A stretch of 64,000 nt of DNA, taken from assembly GCA_029959085.1 (NCBI GenBank), contig JARWIR010000051.1, positions 2,480,001-2,544,000 on the forward strand. The letters are read 5' to 3'. Shown piece after piece: positions 11,969 to 24,400 of the stretch. The stretch comes from Nemophila menziesii (Eukaryota; Streptophyta; Magnoliopsida; Boraginales; Hydrophyllaceae). The position numbers were made by a program, and so were the translations under genes. The notes below the pieces were generated by a model. It made no database searches. It was given only the letters and a program-made list of their open reading frames with translations, and was not told where the DNA came from. Every line of letters begins with the position of its first letter. Positions within the stretch are counted from its first letter, which is position 1.

Positions 11969-12264
11969 TAGATATTGCAGACTGAGAAAAGAAGATGTCC
12001 AAATATCTAAGCTATTAGAAGACCAGAGTGCCTAATTCTATTCGAGAATTAAGGTTGTGAAAGAGTGAATCCGGACTTTACAACTGAATAAACGACTAAT
12101 AGCCTAAACCAGATGGAAGCCAAGGAAGTTGAAGATTGAGAAACCAAGAAAAGGTGGTGTGTCCGTGATTTACTTTATTGTCCTATTTGAAGACTCAATA
12201 CGAGCAGATACTCTGTGAAGAAAAAGGAAGATAGCCGATGAGTAGAAAGATAATATCTACAAAT
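11969..12264 (+). other. unassigned DNA between the MULE and the LINE
   Basis: This continues the DNA interrupted by the MULE. No gene or known repeat is recognised. Confidence 0.3.
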
Positions 12265-12279
12265 GACATTAACTTATGT

Positions 12280-13549
12280 TGTAGCAACCATTACTAGTTT
12301 AGCTATCCCTTCTATAACTTGTAAAGACTCTCCTTTTTGGATTTATTCAAAAAGTGGAGAAGTTACAGTCAAAGATAGCTATAATAAGTTGTGGAGGGCT
12401 CAACTTGTTGTTACTAATAAGAAAAACAAAGATAAGGAATGTACCTCTTTTCAATTGGAACTAATTGATTGGAGATTCTTATGGCAACTGAAAGTCTATC
12501 CTAAGATTAAAAACTTTCTTTGGAAATGTTTGGAAAATGGCCTTGCTACCAACTTTAACAGGTAAATGAGGAAATCCATTAAAACTCCCATTTGTTCACT
12601 ATGTGAAAGTGAGGAGGAAACTACTGAACATTTATTGTTTTTTTGCCCTTGGGACAGGGCAGTGTGGATGGCTTGTCCTCTCAATTTTATATCAAAAGTT
12701 GAACCCTCGAGTAATGTTAAAAAATGGTTCTCTTTTGTGAGGAAATGTGCCTCTGAGAAGATTGACACCTTTGTTAACTTAGGTGAAATGGCAAGTTTCT
12801 TGGCATGGTTTATTTGGAAAGGTCGAAATGAATTCTTTTTTCGAGGTCTTGTCCCTGATCCTATAAAAAGGGTGAAAAATTGTTTAAAAGCCTATGATGA
12901 GTTCATTATAGCTTTTGCTAAAGAACCTGAGGCTAATTTTGTTATAAATCATTTTCATAATGATTTAAATGATAACTCTAATATACTAAGGTCTAACTTT
13001 GCAGTAAACAGTGATATATCTCTTGAAACTGTATGTGAGATAGATAACAACATTAAGTAGGTTCCTCCTTGTGTAGGGGATTTTAAGATTAATTGTGATG
13101 CATCTATGAACATTAAATCTTATAAATCTGCGTTTGCTTGTGTTGTTCGTGATTCTACAGGTTTTGTGATTGATGGAGTGGCAAAGGAGTCTTCTTCTTT
13201 CTCAGTGATGGAAGCTGAAGGGAGGGGAATCTACTTGGCGTGTCAACTAGCTTCTAAACTCCCTTATGGCTCTACCACTATTGAAAATGATAACCTTTGT
13301 ATTATTAATCAAATTAATTCTATTTGTAAAGTAGAGAGTAGAACTAAGGTTTTAGTGTCTAACATTATCTCTTTTAAGAACTTGTATAACATTAAAATCT
13401 CTTTTGTAAAGAGGTCCAAGAATAGGGTTGCTAATTGGGTTGCTAAACAAATGCTTCGTGGGTGTTTGTTTGGCATTTGGAGTGCCTTCCCTCCCTCCCA
13501 ATTAGCTAATTTGATTAGGAAAGACTTGGAACCAACTGGTATTGGATAA
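12280..13549 (+). pseudogene. LINE ORF2 C-terminus: zinc-binding RT domain and RNase H
   Basis: Two pieces in successive frames encode the zf-RVT region: FLWQLKVYPKIKNFLWKCLE (about 12476-12535) and then CSLCESEEETTEHLLFFC (about 12593-12646), with the C..C...H...C ligands visible. A stop at 12563-12565 separates them. A third piece (13106-13549) is a ribonuclease H-like domain of the plant LINE type: ACVVRDSTGFVIDG, the acidic EAEGRGIYLA and a final KRSKNRVANWVAKQM. A stop at about 13058-13060 lies before this domain. The endonuclease and RT catalytic parts are missing because of 5' truncation. The first ATG falls in the target duplication and is not a real start. Confidence 0.85.
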
Positions 13550-13599
13550 GTTGTAATATTTTGTTAATGGTAATTTATGTTCTTTCGACTAAAAAAAAA
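12280..13599 (+). mobile_element. 5'-truncated L1-type LINE with poly(A) and target duplication
   Basis: The insert ends in A9 (13591-13599) and is flanked by a perfect 15-bp duplication GACATTAACTTATGT (12265-12279 and 13600-13614). Only the 3' end of ORF2 remains. 5' truncation, a poly(A) tail and a variable-length target duplication are the marks of target-primed reverse transcription. Confidence 0.93.
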
Positions 13600-13614
13600 G
13601 ACATTAACTTATGT

Positions 13615-14150
13615 GGTGTATTATTGTTTAGAATTCGTTAGAAGGAAAGAATAATATCTTTCATTAGTCGTTTAACCAGAAGGTGCCAGTTATCCGGTGA
13701 AAAGATGCTCAGCCAATGAAAAGCTGGCCCTATAAATCAAAGCAATGAAAACTTCCAAAATGGGATCTTTTTAACACCAAATTTAAAGCTTTTAAAAACA
13801 TATCTTCAAAGAGATTCCTAAAGAAATCCATAGTCTATATACCTATATTTCTTTGTATTTTAATCCCAAACACTTGTATTTATCTAATAACTAATGAGTA
13901 TGGAGGCTAGACAAGGTAGATTAGGCTTAATCGTAAAACTTAAGGATTTCACTTGGTCTAGTGAAGAAGTTTGATTTTCTAAGCACTAAAAAGAGATTTG
14001 TAGAGCTTGTGTGGTGTATACACAAAGCTTGAAGGATTCATGGAGCGTGCGGTGGTGGAACATGAATAAAGTTTGTTCATTGTGCTTATGTGGTGATACA
14101 CACGTGGAAGGCTTCATAGTCTTGTGAAGTGATACATTGTGGAAAGATAT
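13615..14150 (+). other. unassigned DNA, possibly a decayed LTR
   Basis: No coding capacity is seen. A CCCTATAAATC TATA-like motif near 13727 and several short GTGGTG/ATACACA repeats are reminiscent of LTR regulatory regions, but no paired LTR or terminal TG..CA can be defined. It is interrupted by the hAT-like element that follows. Confidence 0.25.
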
Positions 14151-14932
14151 TAGGGGTGAAAATCGGAAGGAACGGATCGGAAAAATTCCTATTTTTTGGA
14201 ATAGCTTTTTTCTGTTCCAATTCCTATCCAATTTTTCGAAACTGGGAAAAATAATTCCGAATTCGGAATTACGGATTTTGCCGGAAATTCAGAAATTTCG
14301 GAACATTTGGTTCGGAAATTTCAAAATTTTGGTTCAAGAATTTCGAAACTTTTGTTTCGGAAATTGCGGGACTAAGGGTTGAAAATCGGAACAATAATTT
14401 ATCACTTACACGAAGATAGTTAAAAATAAAACTTATAAAACTTTTCATGTAACGGTAGTTAAAAAATATAACTTATAAAACTTATAAAAGAAGGTAAAAA
14501 AAAAACAGTAACAACATATTAATATAGTATTGTGTTAATCTTAGGTTTTAGTATCAGGTTTCATTGTTTTTATTTTATTTTATGAACATAAAAAAATTAA
14601 TATTGTGTTTCAACGTTTAGTTTTTCTTTTCATCTTTTGTTATGAAAATTTTCAACCTTTCCAATTGTATATTTTTTCGTTATATTAATATTTATTATTT
14701 ATTTAATATAGGAAATGTAAAAGTAGAAATAAAAATCAGAACTAAAAATAGGAAATAAAATCGGATCAGAAATCTGGAAATTTATATGTAGTTCCAATTC
14801 CGATCCGATTTTTTCGAAAAAATCAGAAAACGAAATTTCGGAATTTCAGAACCTTAAAAGTTGTTCCGAAAGCGGAATTTTCGAATCGGAAAAGGCAGAA
14901 ATCGGAAATTTCAGATCCGATTTTCACCCCTA
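14151..14932. mobile_element. hAT-like non-autonomous element
   Basis: The ends TAGGGGTGAAAATCGGA (left) and TCCGATTTTCACCCCTA (right) are a perfect 17-bp inverted pair, and subterminal GGAATTTCGG-type motifs occur in both halves in opposite orientation. The flanks (GAAAGATA and TAGAGATA) agree at 6 of 8 positions, which is compatible with an aged 8-bp hAT duplication if the boundary is shifted by one base. No transposase is present. Confidence 0.7.
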
Positions 14933-15115
14933 GTAGAGATAGTCCATTTGATTTACTAGTGTTGGTAATAATTCAGGGGTTTTACTTCAAAGATGATCCC
15001 GAGGAGGTTGTACATGTTTGTGCTCCCACCTTTAAGAGACAAAGGGATATTCTAGTGGAGGATTATTAAGTCCTAATGGTGAATAAGCCTTATGTGGTGT
15101 TGGTGGCTGGTAGGG

Positions 15116-17058
15116 TGTGATAAAATAATGATAAATAAAGATACAACTATCACCCTAACCAATCACATTACTTAATGCAAGTATCACAGGTCATACACAA
15201 GTTTTAATGATAAGTCAGATTCGTTCTCAAGGACTTAATGTGTTATACGAATGTATTAGAAGAAAGTGTAGTAAAAATTAGCTCAGTGAATTAAAAGACA
15301 ATAAAAGTAAATATGAAAAATTATAGAGAGAATAATGATTAACTAAAGACTAATGCAATAAAATAAAGATGTAAGAATAAGATGAGAGATATAGCTTAGG
15401 TTTGCTTGTATGCACTTATCCTTCTATTTCTTCTACTAGTTGTAAGGGTGATTAAAGCTCTTAAAGTAAGTAGTCAGGACTCTATATTCCTCCTAACCCT
15501 CTTTGGTTGGATTTAGGTGGCGACCTAACAATTACCAGAGACTTGGGTAAGGGGACCCTGCGAAATGATGGGTTATTAAATCTCAAACCCTAATGACTAT
15601 CTAGCTAGGCAAGCCCTTCCGGATCGCTACCACACACTATACGTTTATGTGGTGTTTCAATAATTAGAAACCCCTTCCAGGTGATCATCTAACTACTATT
15701 AAGGTAATCATATACGTTTGCAATCGCAAGAACTACAAACAATAAATCAAAACACATAAAAGCAGAGAATAAAACACTAATTTCAGTTAAATGCTAACAT
15801 CCCAAATTAAAATAGATATAAAACAAGTCTACGGCTCATACCATATGTTAATCTCAATCTAAAATATAATTAGTTCATACTAGAGAAATAAAGAAAAACA
15901 ATTACAAATTTGAAGGGTTGGGAAGGCATGATTTGTTGTTCAACTCCTTCTGATATTCGCTTTTCTTGATGTATGCTTCCAGAGGCGGAGCTGTGTGTTA
16001 AGCAGGGGGGGCCATGGCCCCCCCTGAATTTTTTTTAAAAAAAATTATAACTATTCAAGAATTAAAAAAAAAAATAGATACATAATTAACTCTTAAATTT
16101 TTATAAAAAATTCATTTGGCCCCCCCCTAACTTTTAAAATTTGTTACATTAGACTTTAAATTATTTTACTTATAAGATTTTTTTATTTTTTACACAAGAA
16201 AATATATGTTATTTTGTATATAAAAAAATATCATAGGATAGTTAACTAAAAAATTTAATGTCTAAACTTATATTGTAATTTTTACACAATATAGGGAGCT
16301 ATAGTGTATTTTCCATAACATAAGGACCTATTTGGTAATTTTGGCATAATATATAGAGTCATAGTGTAAATACCGCACAAAAAAATTCGGGGTGTTGCCC
16401 CCGAACCCCCTTGGCCCCCCCTAAGAAAAATTCCTGGCTCCGCCCCTGTATGCTTCTTCATGGTCTAAAGGTCGACCAAGGATGTGTTTCTAATGACAAG
16501 AGGGTGTATTTATAGGGTTTAGAAGACCCTAGGTCAAAATCTTGGAGTAGAAGGCATGTAATTTGAGTCAAAGTCCAATTCAAATTCGTTCCCTAAAATA
16601 TAGGAGAATGGATAAACTGTTGTTGTCTTGTTTTGATTGTATCTCCTTCATTATTGGTCCGATTTTCGCCTACTTTATATCGAAACGACCTTAGGAAAAA
16701 GATCTACACTTTCTCTTTTGGTCTGATTTGAAGTTATCTTCACTTTAGTGGACGTGGTTGCAGAATTTCAGATTTACTTGACAACTTTTCCTTTCCTATT
16801 TTATCTATACTTCCTTTTATCTTTTAATTCCTTCCATATCTTCTTTTCTTATCTCTTTAGAATTGATTTGGTATCTAATTATATTTCATATATCTTTAAA
16901 GTTTCACATTACCACACAATTAAACCAAATATGCTCTAAAAATAATAAATTGTCAAATCAAGAGAAGAAATAAGAATATATCAAAATACGAATAAAAATA
17001 TATAATTGAATACTAAAATACACCTAAAATGATATCTCCAACCTATATTATTATATCA
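15116..17058 (-). repeat. gypsy-type LTR in reverse orientation, carrying a nested hAT MITE
   Basis: Read on the minus strand, this segment starts TGATATAATAATATAGG, passes GATATCATTTTAGGTG (a motif shared with the LTR at 8008) and ends in ATTTTATCACA. Without the MITE at 15980-16448 it is about 1.47 kb, close to the other LTR. No primer-binding site or polypurine tract is seen beside it and no coding region adjoins it, so it is best read as a solo or orphan LTR. Boundaries are approximate, and I cannot find a clear 5-bp target duplication. Confidence 0.5.
15980..16448. mobile_element. hAT-type MITE, CAGAGGCGGAG family
   Basis: The terminal inverted repeats CAGAGGCGGAGCT (left) and the reverse complement of GGCTCCGCCCCTG (right) flank 469 bp. 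A perfect 8-bp target duplication TATGCTTC sits at 15972-15979 and 16449-16456. No coding capacity. G- and C-runs (GGGGGG, CCCCCCC) occur near both ends. A truncated reverse-oriented relative is at 58990-59268. Confidence 0.92.
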
Positions 17059-19088
17059 AAAATAGGAATACGTCAATAAGTAATGCCTAAATAAAAGTTA
17101 AAGGACTCAAAAGCTAAGGAAGATACGAGTGAAAGTAACCAATGAAACAAACTCTAGTTATTGAGAGGTTCCTAAGAGTTTGTTAATGTGGAAGCTAAGT
17201 GCTTAGGACAACTAGAAATCTAGTTATGTATGTAAGAAGTCTAAAGCTCAAAGTAATATGTGAAAATAATTATCGAGTTAAGCTAGTTAGGGAGGATAAT
17301 GAGATTATGGTCAATGACCTTAAGGATAAAGAAAAACTATACAACCAACAGATGTAACGGGGGGACCTACATGCACACTAAGTTAGAATAACTTAACTAT
17401 ATTTCTAGGGTCAAGTATTAATACATTGAAGGGGATAAATATCTAGCCTAACTAATACCCAAGTTGGTCTATGTAAGTTAAAATCCTAAGGTCAAATAGT
17501 TAAGCACCTAAATGATATAATAGTTCTCTAAAGCATTCTAACAAACACTAAGGAATTAATATATAAGTAAGGTTTGATAGATAAGAAAGTGAGTAAATAT
17601 AACGGAAACATAAAGTAAAGGATATGGGATAACAAATAAACGAGCATTTATAGTGGTTCATTTTCCTTACATCTACTACCTAGGGTCATCTCATAGGAGT
17701 TTCAAGTTTATATTCCACTAATCGTTCCTATCTTTTAAAGGTGAGATATAAACATTAACACCGAGGTTTCTTGGGCTAAACCATAACCTAAAAACTCCCA
17801 AGACTTTAGTCTTTTGAACTACAACCCGATGAGACTTTTAACGGTTTATTCACAACCGGATTACAACCCTCTTGTGCATTTCTACACACAAGTTACCACT
17901 TACATAAAATGAATCCTTTTCCCCTTTTTCCATTAAACCATAGCTAAAATAACTAGTTCTAATATAGAAGGAAAGTTAAAACCCTTGGTGGTTTGATGGA
18001 TACAAGAGTAACCAATATGAGGATGCTCCTTGATGAGCTAATCTAACATTGAGAACGAGAATTCCTAGAAGAGTTAGATATAAAATTTGTAGCATGAAGG
18101 TTGATCTTTTTTGTTGGGTAGATATGAATGAAAACTTGAGGTGAATTCCTCTTTGATTGGATTTGAAGTTGAAGCTTTGTGGTTTAATCTTCCTCTTGGA
18201 CTGGTATGAAAATTATGGCTTTGAGGAAGAAAAATTAATTCACTAAGCTTGGATTTAAGATGCGAAAATTCAAGAACAAGCTTGTGAATTATTTCTTGAA
18301 GTGTAAAATAGTATATGGTTGAATTGGTGCTTCAAGAGGGTATTTTTGTGATGCAAGGGACCATATATTTAGAGTAAGTTAAGTTCCAATTACTCCTAGA
18401 ATATTAGCGTTATACCATTTTAAGGAATATGTGTGTCCATTTTTATCCCAACAACTCTAGTCCATGTGGCATCATGTACTCAATGGTTGGAAAGTCAGAA
18501 ACTCTTTGGAACAACATCGTTGAAGGGGAAAATGGCTTACCTTTTTGCCTGAAAACAGGTATCCGTTTTGGTTTGGATACTCGAAAATGTTTGTGATAAA
18601 GTTTTCAATTGTCTCTGACTTTATTTGGCTTTAAAGAAAAATGTTAGGCCGATTTTAACCTCAAAACTTTATACTGATTTTGAAGGGTGTAAGGTTGTCG
18701 AATCTTTTCTCTATGATGATTTGTTCAAATGAAAAACTTTACAACATGATATATCTCTCAAATAAAGTTCTGAGTAAGTTTGTAGTTGAATTCGAAGGCT
18801 AGTGAGAAAAACAAGTCGTTTCCTAAGTAACGATGCTTGAATGAGAATAATCTAAACAAGGGAAATATTCTCAAAGTATGTATGAGAAAGTATGTAGTTA
18901 AACTTAAGACTTTGTATATAACACAAAAATAAGTACATAATAAATTAAATCTTTTTAGAAAATCATGTGTGAAGGATAGTAAAATGATGTTTTCACAAGT
19001 GTTTTGATGAAGATATGCATAAAATATGATATAGCATAAACACTTACTTATCACTTAGTCACCTAAGGTTTTGTCACATTAAAATAAC
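17059..19088. other. unassigned AT-rich DNA
   Basis: No gene, terminal repeat or known domain is recognised. Short open frames here have no recognisable protein content. Confidence 0.3.
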
Positions 19089-19310
19089 CTAGAAAGGGGG
19101 ATATATGCCAACAAAATTGTTTAGACCCGCGCTTAACACGTGCATGTAAGATTTAAGATCCCAAGATCTATTTGTTTTCGTTTCCACTGTAAAAGGATTG
19201 ACTTCATCAACAACAAGGATCTTGGCAAGCAACATGTTTTTGTGAGTATAGATCTCATGGTCTTGATATTTGGGCTTCAGTTTCATGGTTGTGATCGGAT
19301 TAGACACCAT
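19089..19310 (-). pseudogene. fragment of a LINE ORF1 (N-terminus only)
   Basis: The minus strand encodes a peptide with MKLKPKYQDHEIYTHKNMLL and NPFTVETKTNRSW. It is clearly related to the start of LINE ORF1 at 46625 (MKLTPVYQDHEVYNHRNMLL, NPYTVETTTNRSW). It stops after about 70 codons. Upstream DNA (toward 19380 on the plus strand) resembles the 5' UTR of that LINE. No endonuclease, RT or poly(A) tail follows, so the 5' end is kept and the 3' part is missing. Confidence 0.75.
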
Positions 19311-19841
19311 AGCAGTGAATTAGTAGAACAGAAGAAAACCATTTGCAGAAAATAGGAAAAGAAAGCGAGGAGACGAGGAAAATACACAAAATCTAAATAG
19401 AATATGACTTGGGAAAGCTAAAAAAGATGAGAAGGTGAGAGAAACACAAGCCTGAGATAATCAAGGTAATGAAAGGATAGTTTGCGTGTACCGAAGTTAG
19501 TAACAACAAAGGGGAGAGAGAGTTGTATTTAGAAACCAAACAAATGCTACTAAAGCAAACTATATGAGCTACCAAGACAAAAAAAAGATTAATTAGAAAT
19601 CTGAAAATAAAAAGTTAGGAAAGGATAAAACAAACCATAAAAACTAAGGTTAAAAAAGAGTAAGTGAACAAGGTAAGGGGTAGTAAGCATAATGGAAACA
19701 AAAGAAATGGAAGATTGGAAAAGGGATTCATGGAGGATCAATTGGATAGACCATATATTTTTAGGTTCCAAATAGTACTTTAGAGAAAAAGTAATAACAA
19801 GCTAATTTTTCAAGAGTAATGAATGGTCAAAATCTTTTTCT
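19311..19841 (-). other. probable LINE 5' UTR and unassigned DNA
   Basis: Read on the minus strand, the part just before the ORF1 fragment is pyrimidine-rich with TTTTCCT and CTGCAAA motifs, like the leader before 46625. The outer limit is not clear and no gene is present. Confidence 0.35.
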
Positions 19842-19849
19842 AAAATACG

Positions 19850-20394
19850 TAGGGATGTCAATGGTTTAAATATTAACCGATACCGATGGATATCCGATTT
19901 GATAAAAATTTTGTTAGTGGAACTGATGGTGCATCCATGAGGGTTTGGTTCTCACAATAGGTAACCGGTGGATTATGCGTTAGGATTCGGTCTTTTACAA
20001 TAATCTGACGGAAAATAAATATTTATACTATATATAAAGATATTTTATAGATGCAAATTTCATACATAATATCGATCAAATATAATTATTCCATACATAA
20101 ACTAGCTAACGGGTTATTATCTATTTTATTACTGTATTGCCTACTATCATTTTATGGTCTTTCAATAATTTTGTAGCTAATTTTAGAATTTTAAAGTTAT
20201 TTAATAATTTATTTTATCTAAATCATCTTAAACGATTGCGGATACGGATAAACCGTATCCGTCACAGATGCTGATTTGGTAAATAATTCTAAAATCCGAT
20301 GGTTAATTGATATGAATATGGTTATCGTTTTTCTTAATAGATGTGGATGTGGTTATGCAATTTTTCGAGAATATGTGATCAGTTGTTATCCCTA
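19850..20394. mobile_element. hAT-type MITE, TAGGGATG family
   Basis: The left end TAGGGATGTCAATGG and the right end GTTATCCCTA form short inverted repeats. The flanks are a perfect 8-bp duplication AAAATACG (19842-19849 and 20395-20402), diagnostic of hAT insertion. The interior has ACCGATACCGATGGATATCC-type motifs and no ORF. The element at 35802-36370 has the same terminal sequence and is a second family member. Confidence 0.9.
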
Positions 20395-20576
20395 AAAATA
20401 CGGATTAAATGCACCCCCTAAATCTCAATAAAATTGAAAAAAATGAGAGAAAAAAGTTTAGATACCAAAGTGTTAAAGTAACCAAACTTGAGGGCTCCCG
20501 AGGTATTTACTACAAATTTTAAGCTAAATTGACTGTATCATTTGTCCATAACAAAGAACCTTTCAGAACCCTCTCC

Positions 20577-21345
20577 ATATTTCATAGAGCCAATTGTTGA
20601 TTGATGCCTATTAAAAAACTTATTTAGAAAAAGGTGCCTAGGAAAAAATATTTATTGAAAACAGCCCCCTTATAATTAATAATTAAAAAATAAGAAAAAA
20701 ACTAATAAACACACGCGCGCGTCCGTGAAATTTTTTTAAAATCGTCATAACTAATTCAAAAAAAATCAAAAAAATCAAAAAAAATTATATTTGGATAAAT
20801 CAAATTAATATTTACGTCTATGATTTTTTTCGGAATTTTCTGAATTTTTCGATTTTTTTTTATTTTTTTAATTTTTTTTTTCGCAGACACGAAATTCCAT
20901 GTTTAAAACATGGAATTTCATGTTTAAAACATGGAATTTCATGTTTGAAACATGGAATTTCATGTTTAAAACATGGAATTTCATGTTTATTTCACGGTTT
21001 AAAACATGGAATTCCATGTTTAAAACATGGAATTCCGTGTCTGCGAAAAAAAAATTAAAAAAATTCGAAAAAATTAAAAAAATTCGAAAAAATTCAAAAA
21101 ATTCAAAAAAAATCAAAAAAATTCATAGACGTAAATATTAATTAGATTTATTCAAAAATATTTTTTTTTTAATTTTCTGATTTTTTTTGAATTAGTTATG
21201 ACGATTTTAAAAAAATTTCACGGACGCGCGCATGTGATGGAATTAATAAAGGTATAGAAAATATAAAGGGGAGGTTTTCTATAAATAATTATTTCATTAG
21301 GCATTTTTTTATAAATAAGATTATTGAAGGCATAAAAAAACAATT
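20577..21345. repeat. long foldback element with palindromic core
   Basis: Two arms of roughly 250-300 bp are imperfect reverse complements. Matching pairs include CACGCGCGCGTCCGTGAAAT (from 20711) with ATTTCACGGACGCGCGC (21215-21231), ATCGTCATAACTAATTC (20742-20758) with its complement GAATTAGTTATGACGAT (21188-21205), and TATTTACGTCTATGA (20810-20824) with TCATAGACGTAAATA (21123-21137). The outer arms remain similar out to about 20577 and 21345. The core is a minisatellite described separately. No target duplication could be fixed. It ends about 130 bp before the coding start of the 21-exon gene. Confidence 0.75.
20882..21046. repeat. palindromic minisatellite (CATGGAATTTCATGTTTAAAA)n
   Basis: About seven units of 20-22 bp built on ACATGGAATTTCATGT, which is nearly self-complementary. 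The outer units are GAATTCC versions and the whole block is bounded by CGCAGACACG and CGTGTCTGCG. The array is therefore a palindrome of palindromes at the centre of the foldback. Confidence 0.85.
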
Positions 21346-21475
21346 AGAGAGTTTAAGGAGGATGTTTTCAACAATAACCCCTATTTCATAAGCTTTCCCT
21401 CTCTGCTTCAGCCATTTCACACACAACAGCACACAATCAATATACGTGAATAGAATTAGGGTTTATGTAAAATCA

Positions 21476-24400
21476 ATGAATAATTCATCATCAGAACTTA
21501 TAATGGAGTCCAATTCGATGGTCTCCGCCACTGTGGGCCGAGTCATGACCACTTTACTCGAAGCCCGGCCCAAAAAACTCCAAGACGCCATTACTCGCCT
21601 CGATTCTCCTCCCATAATCGCTTCACTTGGAGGTACACTTATTCTGTATTAGATAAACTCTATGAACCTTAAAGCATATATTAGCTTGTTCATATATATA
21701 TATAGAGATTTTAATGGTACAAATTTCATTACAGTTTCTTTAGAGGATTCACTATGGTTTCTTCACAAGTATATTCAAGATACACTTGAGGAAGACGATT
21801 CATTGGACCTAGTTCTTATTCCTATGATCCAACAGGTATATATATACATCATTAACTTTCATTTCTCTTTCATTTCTAGATAATTAACTTGGTAATATTA
21901 TCTATTTTCTCCAGTCATTGAAACTCAGAGAATCAAAAAAGTACAACCACTCAATAATCCTTCTCAACTGGCTTTTTCAAGATGAAATTCTTTTCCAAGG
22001 CCTTAACAAATATTTATCAGCCATTTTATCTAGAAAAAATGATCATTTCATAGCTCTGGGTTGGTGTACACTTGCACAAAACCTTATTGAATATGAAATC
22101 ACCATGAATAACTTCTTAACAAATGGTACACACACTAATTCTTCTAAGTTTTTACTTTGATTTTAATTTATTTCGATATGATAAAATTCTAATTTCTAAT
22201 ACAGGTATAAAAGACAAATATGATGCTATCTTAAAGAATTTCTCTTCGTGTATTAAACAATTATTAACAATTATATGTAATGGAAGGTAATATTTTTGTA
22301 AATTAATCTATATATTTTTAATAATTAACAAAATGAATTTATAGCATTTTACAGGGAGGATTTGAATTACCAACTCGCCTTTCATTAGCAGCTGCTGATT
22401 TTATTCTATCACTATCAGTATCATTAACAAAAGTGGACCCCACAGAAACCAAGAAAAAATCATCATCTCATGAAATGGAAATGAAAAAGTTACTTTGGAC
22501 TAATCTAACAAACCTCATAATTCTTCTACAAAAACTCATATCCGTAAGTTTTACATTTCAATCCTTACTTCAAAACACAATTTACAAATTAGTCCTTCAT
22601 CTAAACAGTGGAGCAAAAAAAGCCGTCCATTACATGTAAAAGGATTAGAGAAAGTTTATAAATGGTTATTAGGAACAAAACAACATTACGAATGTTTCTG
22701 GGATCAGGTGCTAATTCTTTTTCTTTTTTAATTTCTTTTCTAATTTCTCGTGGGTCCCATTTAATTATGTGTTGTGATTTCAATAATAAAGTCAGATTTA
22801 AAAATGATGGAATCTGGAATATTACTTCTTTCATCATGTTGGAAACATTATGGAAATTTATTACGATTTGAAAATCGTAAATTTTCTGAGCAATTTAAAG
22901 AATTATTAGAACAATATTTATCTGGAATTCAGGTATTTGTACAAATTTACTATATAAACAATTTTTTTTTTTACTTTCTTTGATTTAATTTAATATATTC
23001 CTTCAGTTTTATGCAGAAAATTACAATGAAGATCCTAAAATTGACAAAAAAAGTGGAAAAGAAACGATTAATTTTTTTATGAATTGTTTAACTTTATTAT
23101 TGGGTCGATTAAACGAAAAACAATTTGAAAATACAGTATCTGAATATGGATCTCAGTTATGTCAAGCTCTTATATCTCAGGTACAATACATACATATATA
23201 TATATATAAAGCATTAGCATAATAAAACTAAGCAAATTAATAGTTTTTTTGCTTGTTTTTTTGCTTGTTCTAAAGCTTCGTTCAGATGATGAAGAAGTAA
23301 TTGATGGAGCTATATCGATATTCAAAGTAGTTATTTGCGGGCCCACTGTTTGTACAGAGATGGGGCCCGTTTTACCTTTGTTATTACCACTTTTAGATGA
23401 ACGTGATGGTGCTTCAAAAGCTGTGGTCAAACTTGTAGCAGAGTATTTCTCAATGTATGTTATGTTCATATTTTGAAACTATAGGGGTATTTTGGTAATT
23501 TTAACTTAGATTAAATATGCAGATGCTCGGATAATGAAAGTGTGCAAGAGATTTTAAGTCAACTTTTTTCTGGAAATGTTTCGCAAAGGAAAAATGGTCT
23601 TGATATAATTTATGATCTTATTCATATATCAAATGATTCATCTAATATAATTTCACCTACTATATGGTAAATTAATGAGTTTATTTCTCTATTAATTATT
23701 AAACATAATTACCAAATTGTCCTTATCTACAATTTTTCAGGCAAGATTTAGCTAAACACTTGCTAAATTGCTTAAGTGATGAAAATTCTGTTATTCAAAC
23801 TCAAGCATCAAATTTAATTCCATTAATAGGTACGTTTTCGAAACGTTAAATCTAAATATTTTATTTATTTGTTATTTGTTATTTATATTTAAATATTTTA
23901 TGTTGTATTTTTGCAGATCCTTTACTTGTATTACCTGCTTTGGTTCGTTTAATTTACTCTTCAGATGAGAATATACAATTATATGCTTCTAATACATTTA
24001 TAACAGTGTTGAAAAATCATAAACATAAACCCGAGCTTATATGTATGCTTCTCGATTATTTAAGTAAAAACGAAGGTATATTCTAGTCATATTTGTTAAT
24101 TTTAAAAAAATAAAAGTTAAATTACGATTTTACCCTTGTAGGGATAAACATTGATATTGACAGAGTATTGAAGCTTGTTCCGGAATGGTCGAAAGTAGTT
24201 GAAGAGTGGGACCCGTTGATTAACGCTTTGTTGGATAAGATGTTTGTGGACCCCACTAATGCAGTTATTGTTAGGTTTCTTAGTTATATTAGTGAACACA
24301 TGGCAGATTCTTCAGATCTTGTTTTTAACAAGCTTCTCTTATATACACATGAGAAAAACAAGTGAGTGAATTATTTCTTTGACTAAAAATAAATAAAATT

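Noticed and set aside
13615..15115. Complete LTR retrotransposon around the hAT-like element
   Set aside because: No paired LTRs, PBS or coding domains are found; only vague LTR-like composition.
18758..19054. 98-codon minus-strand frame
   Set aside because: Low-complexity, cysteine- and phenylalanine-rich translation of AT-rich DNA with no domain and no good start context.
20899..21141. Protein-like repeats MFKTWNF on the plus strand
   Set aside because: They arise from the palindromic minisatellite; the same DNA gives repeats on both strands.
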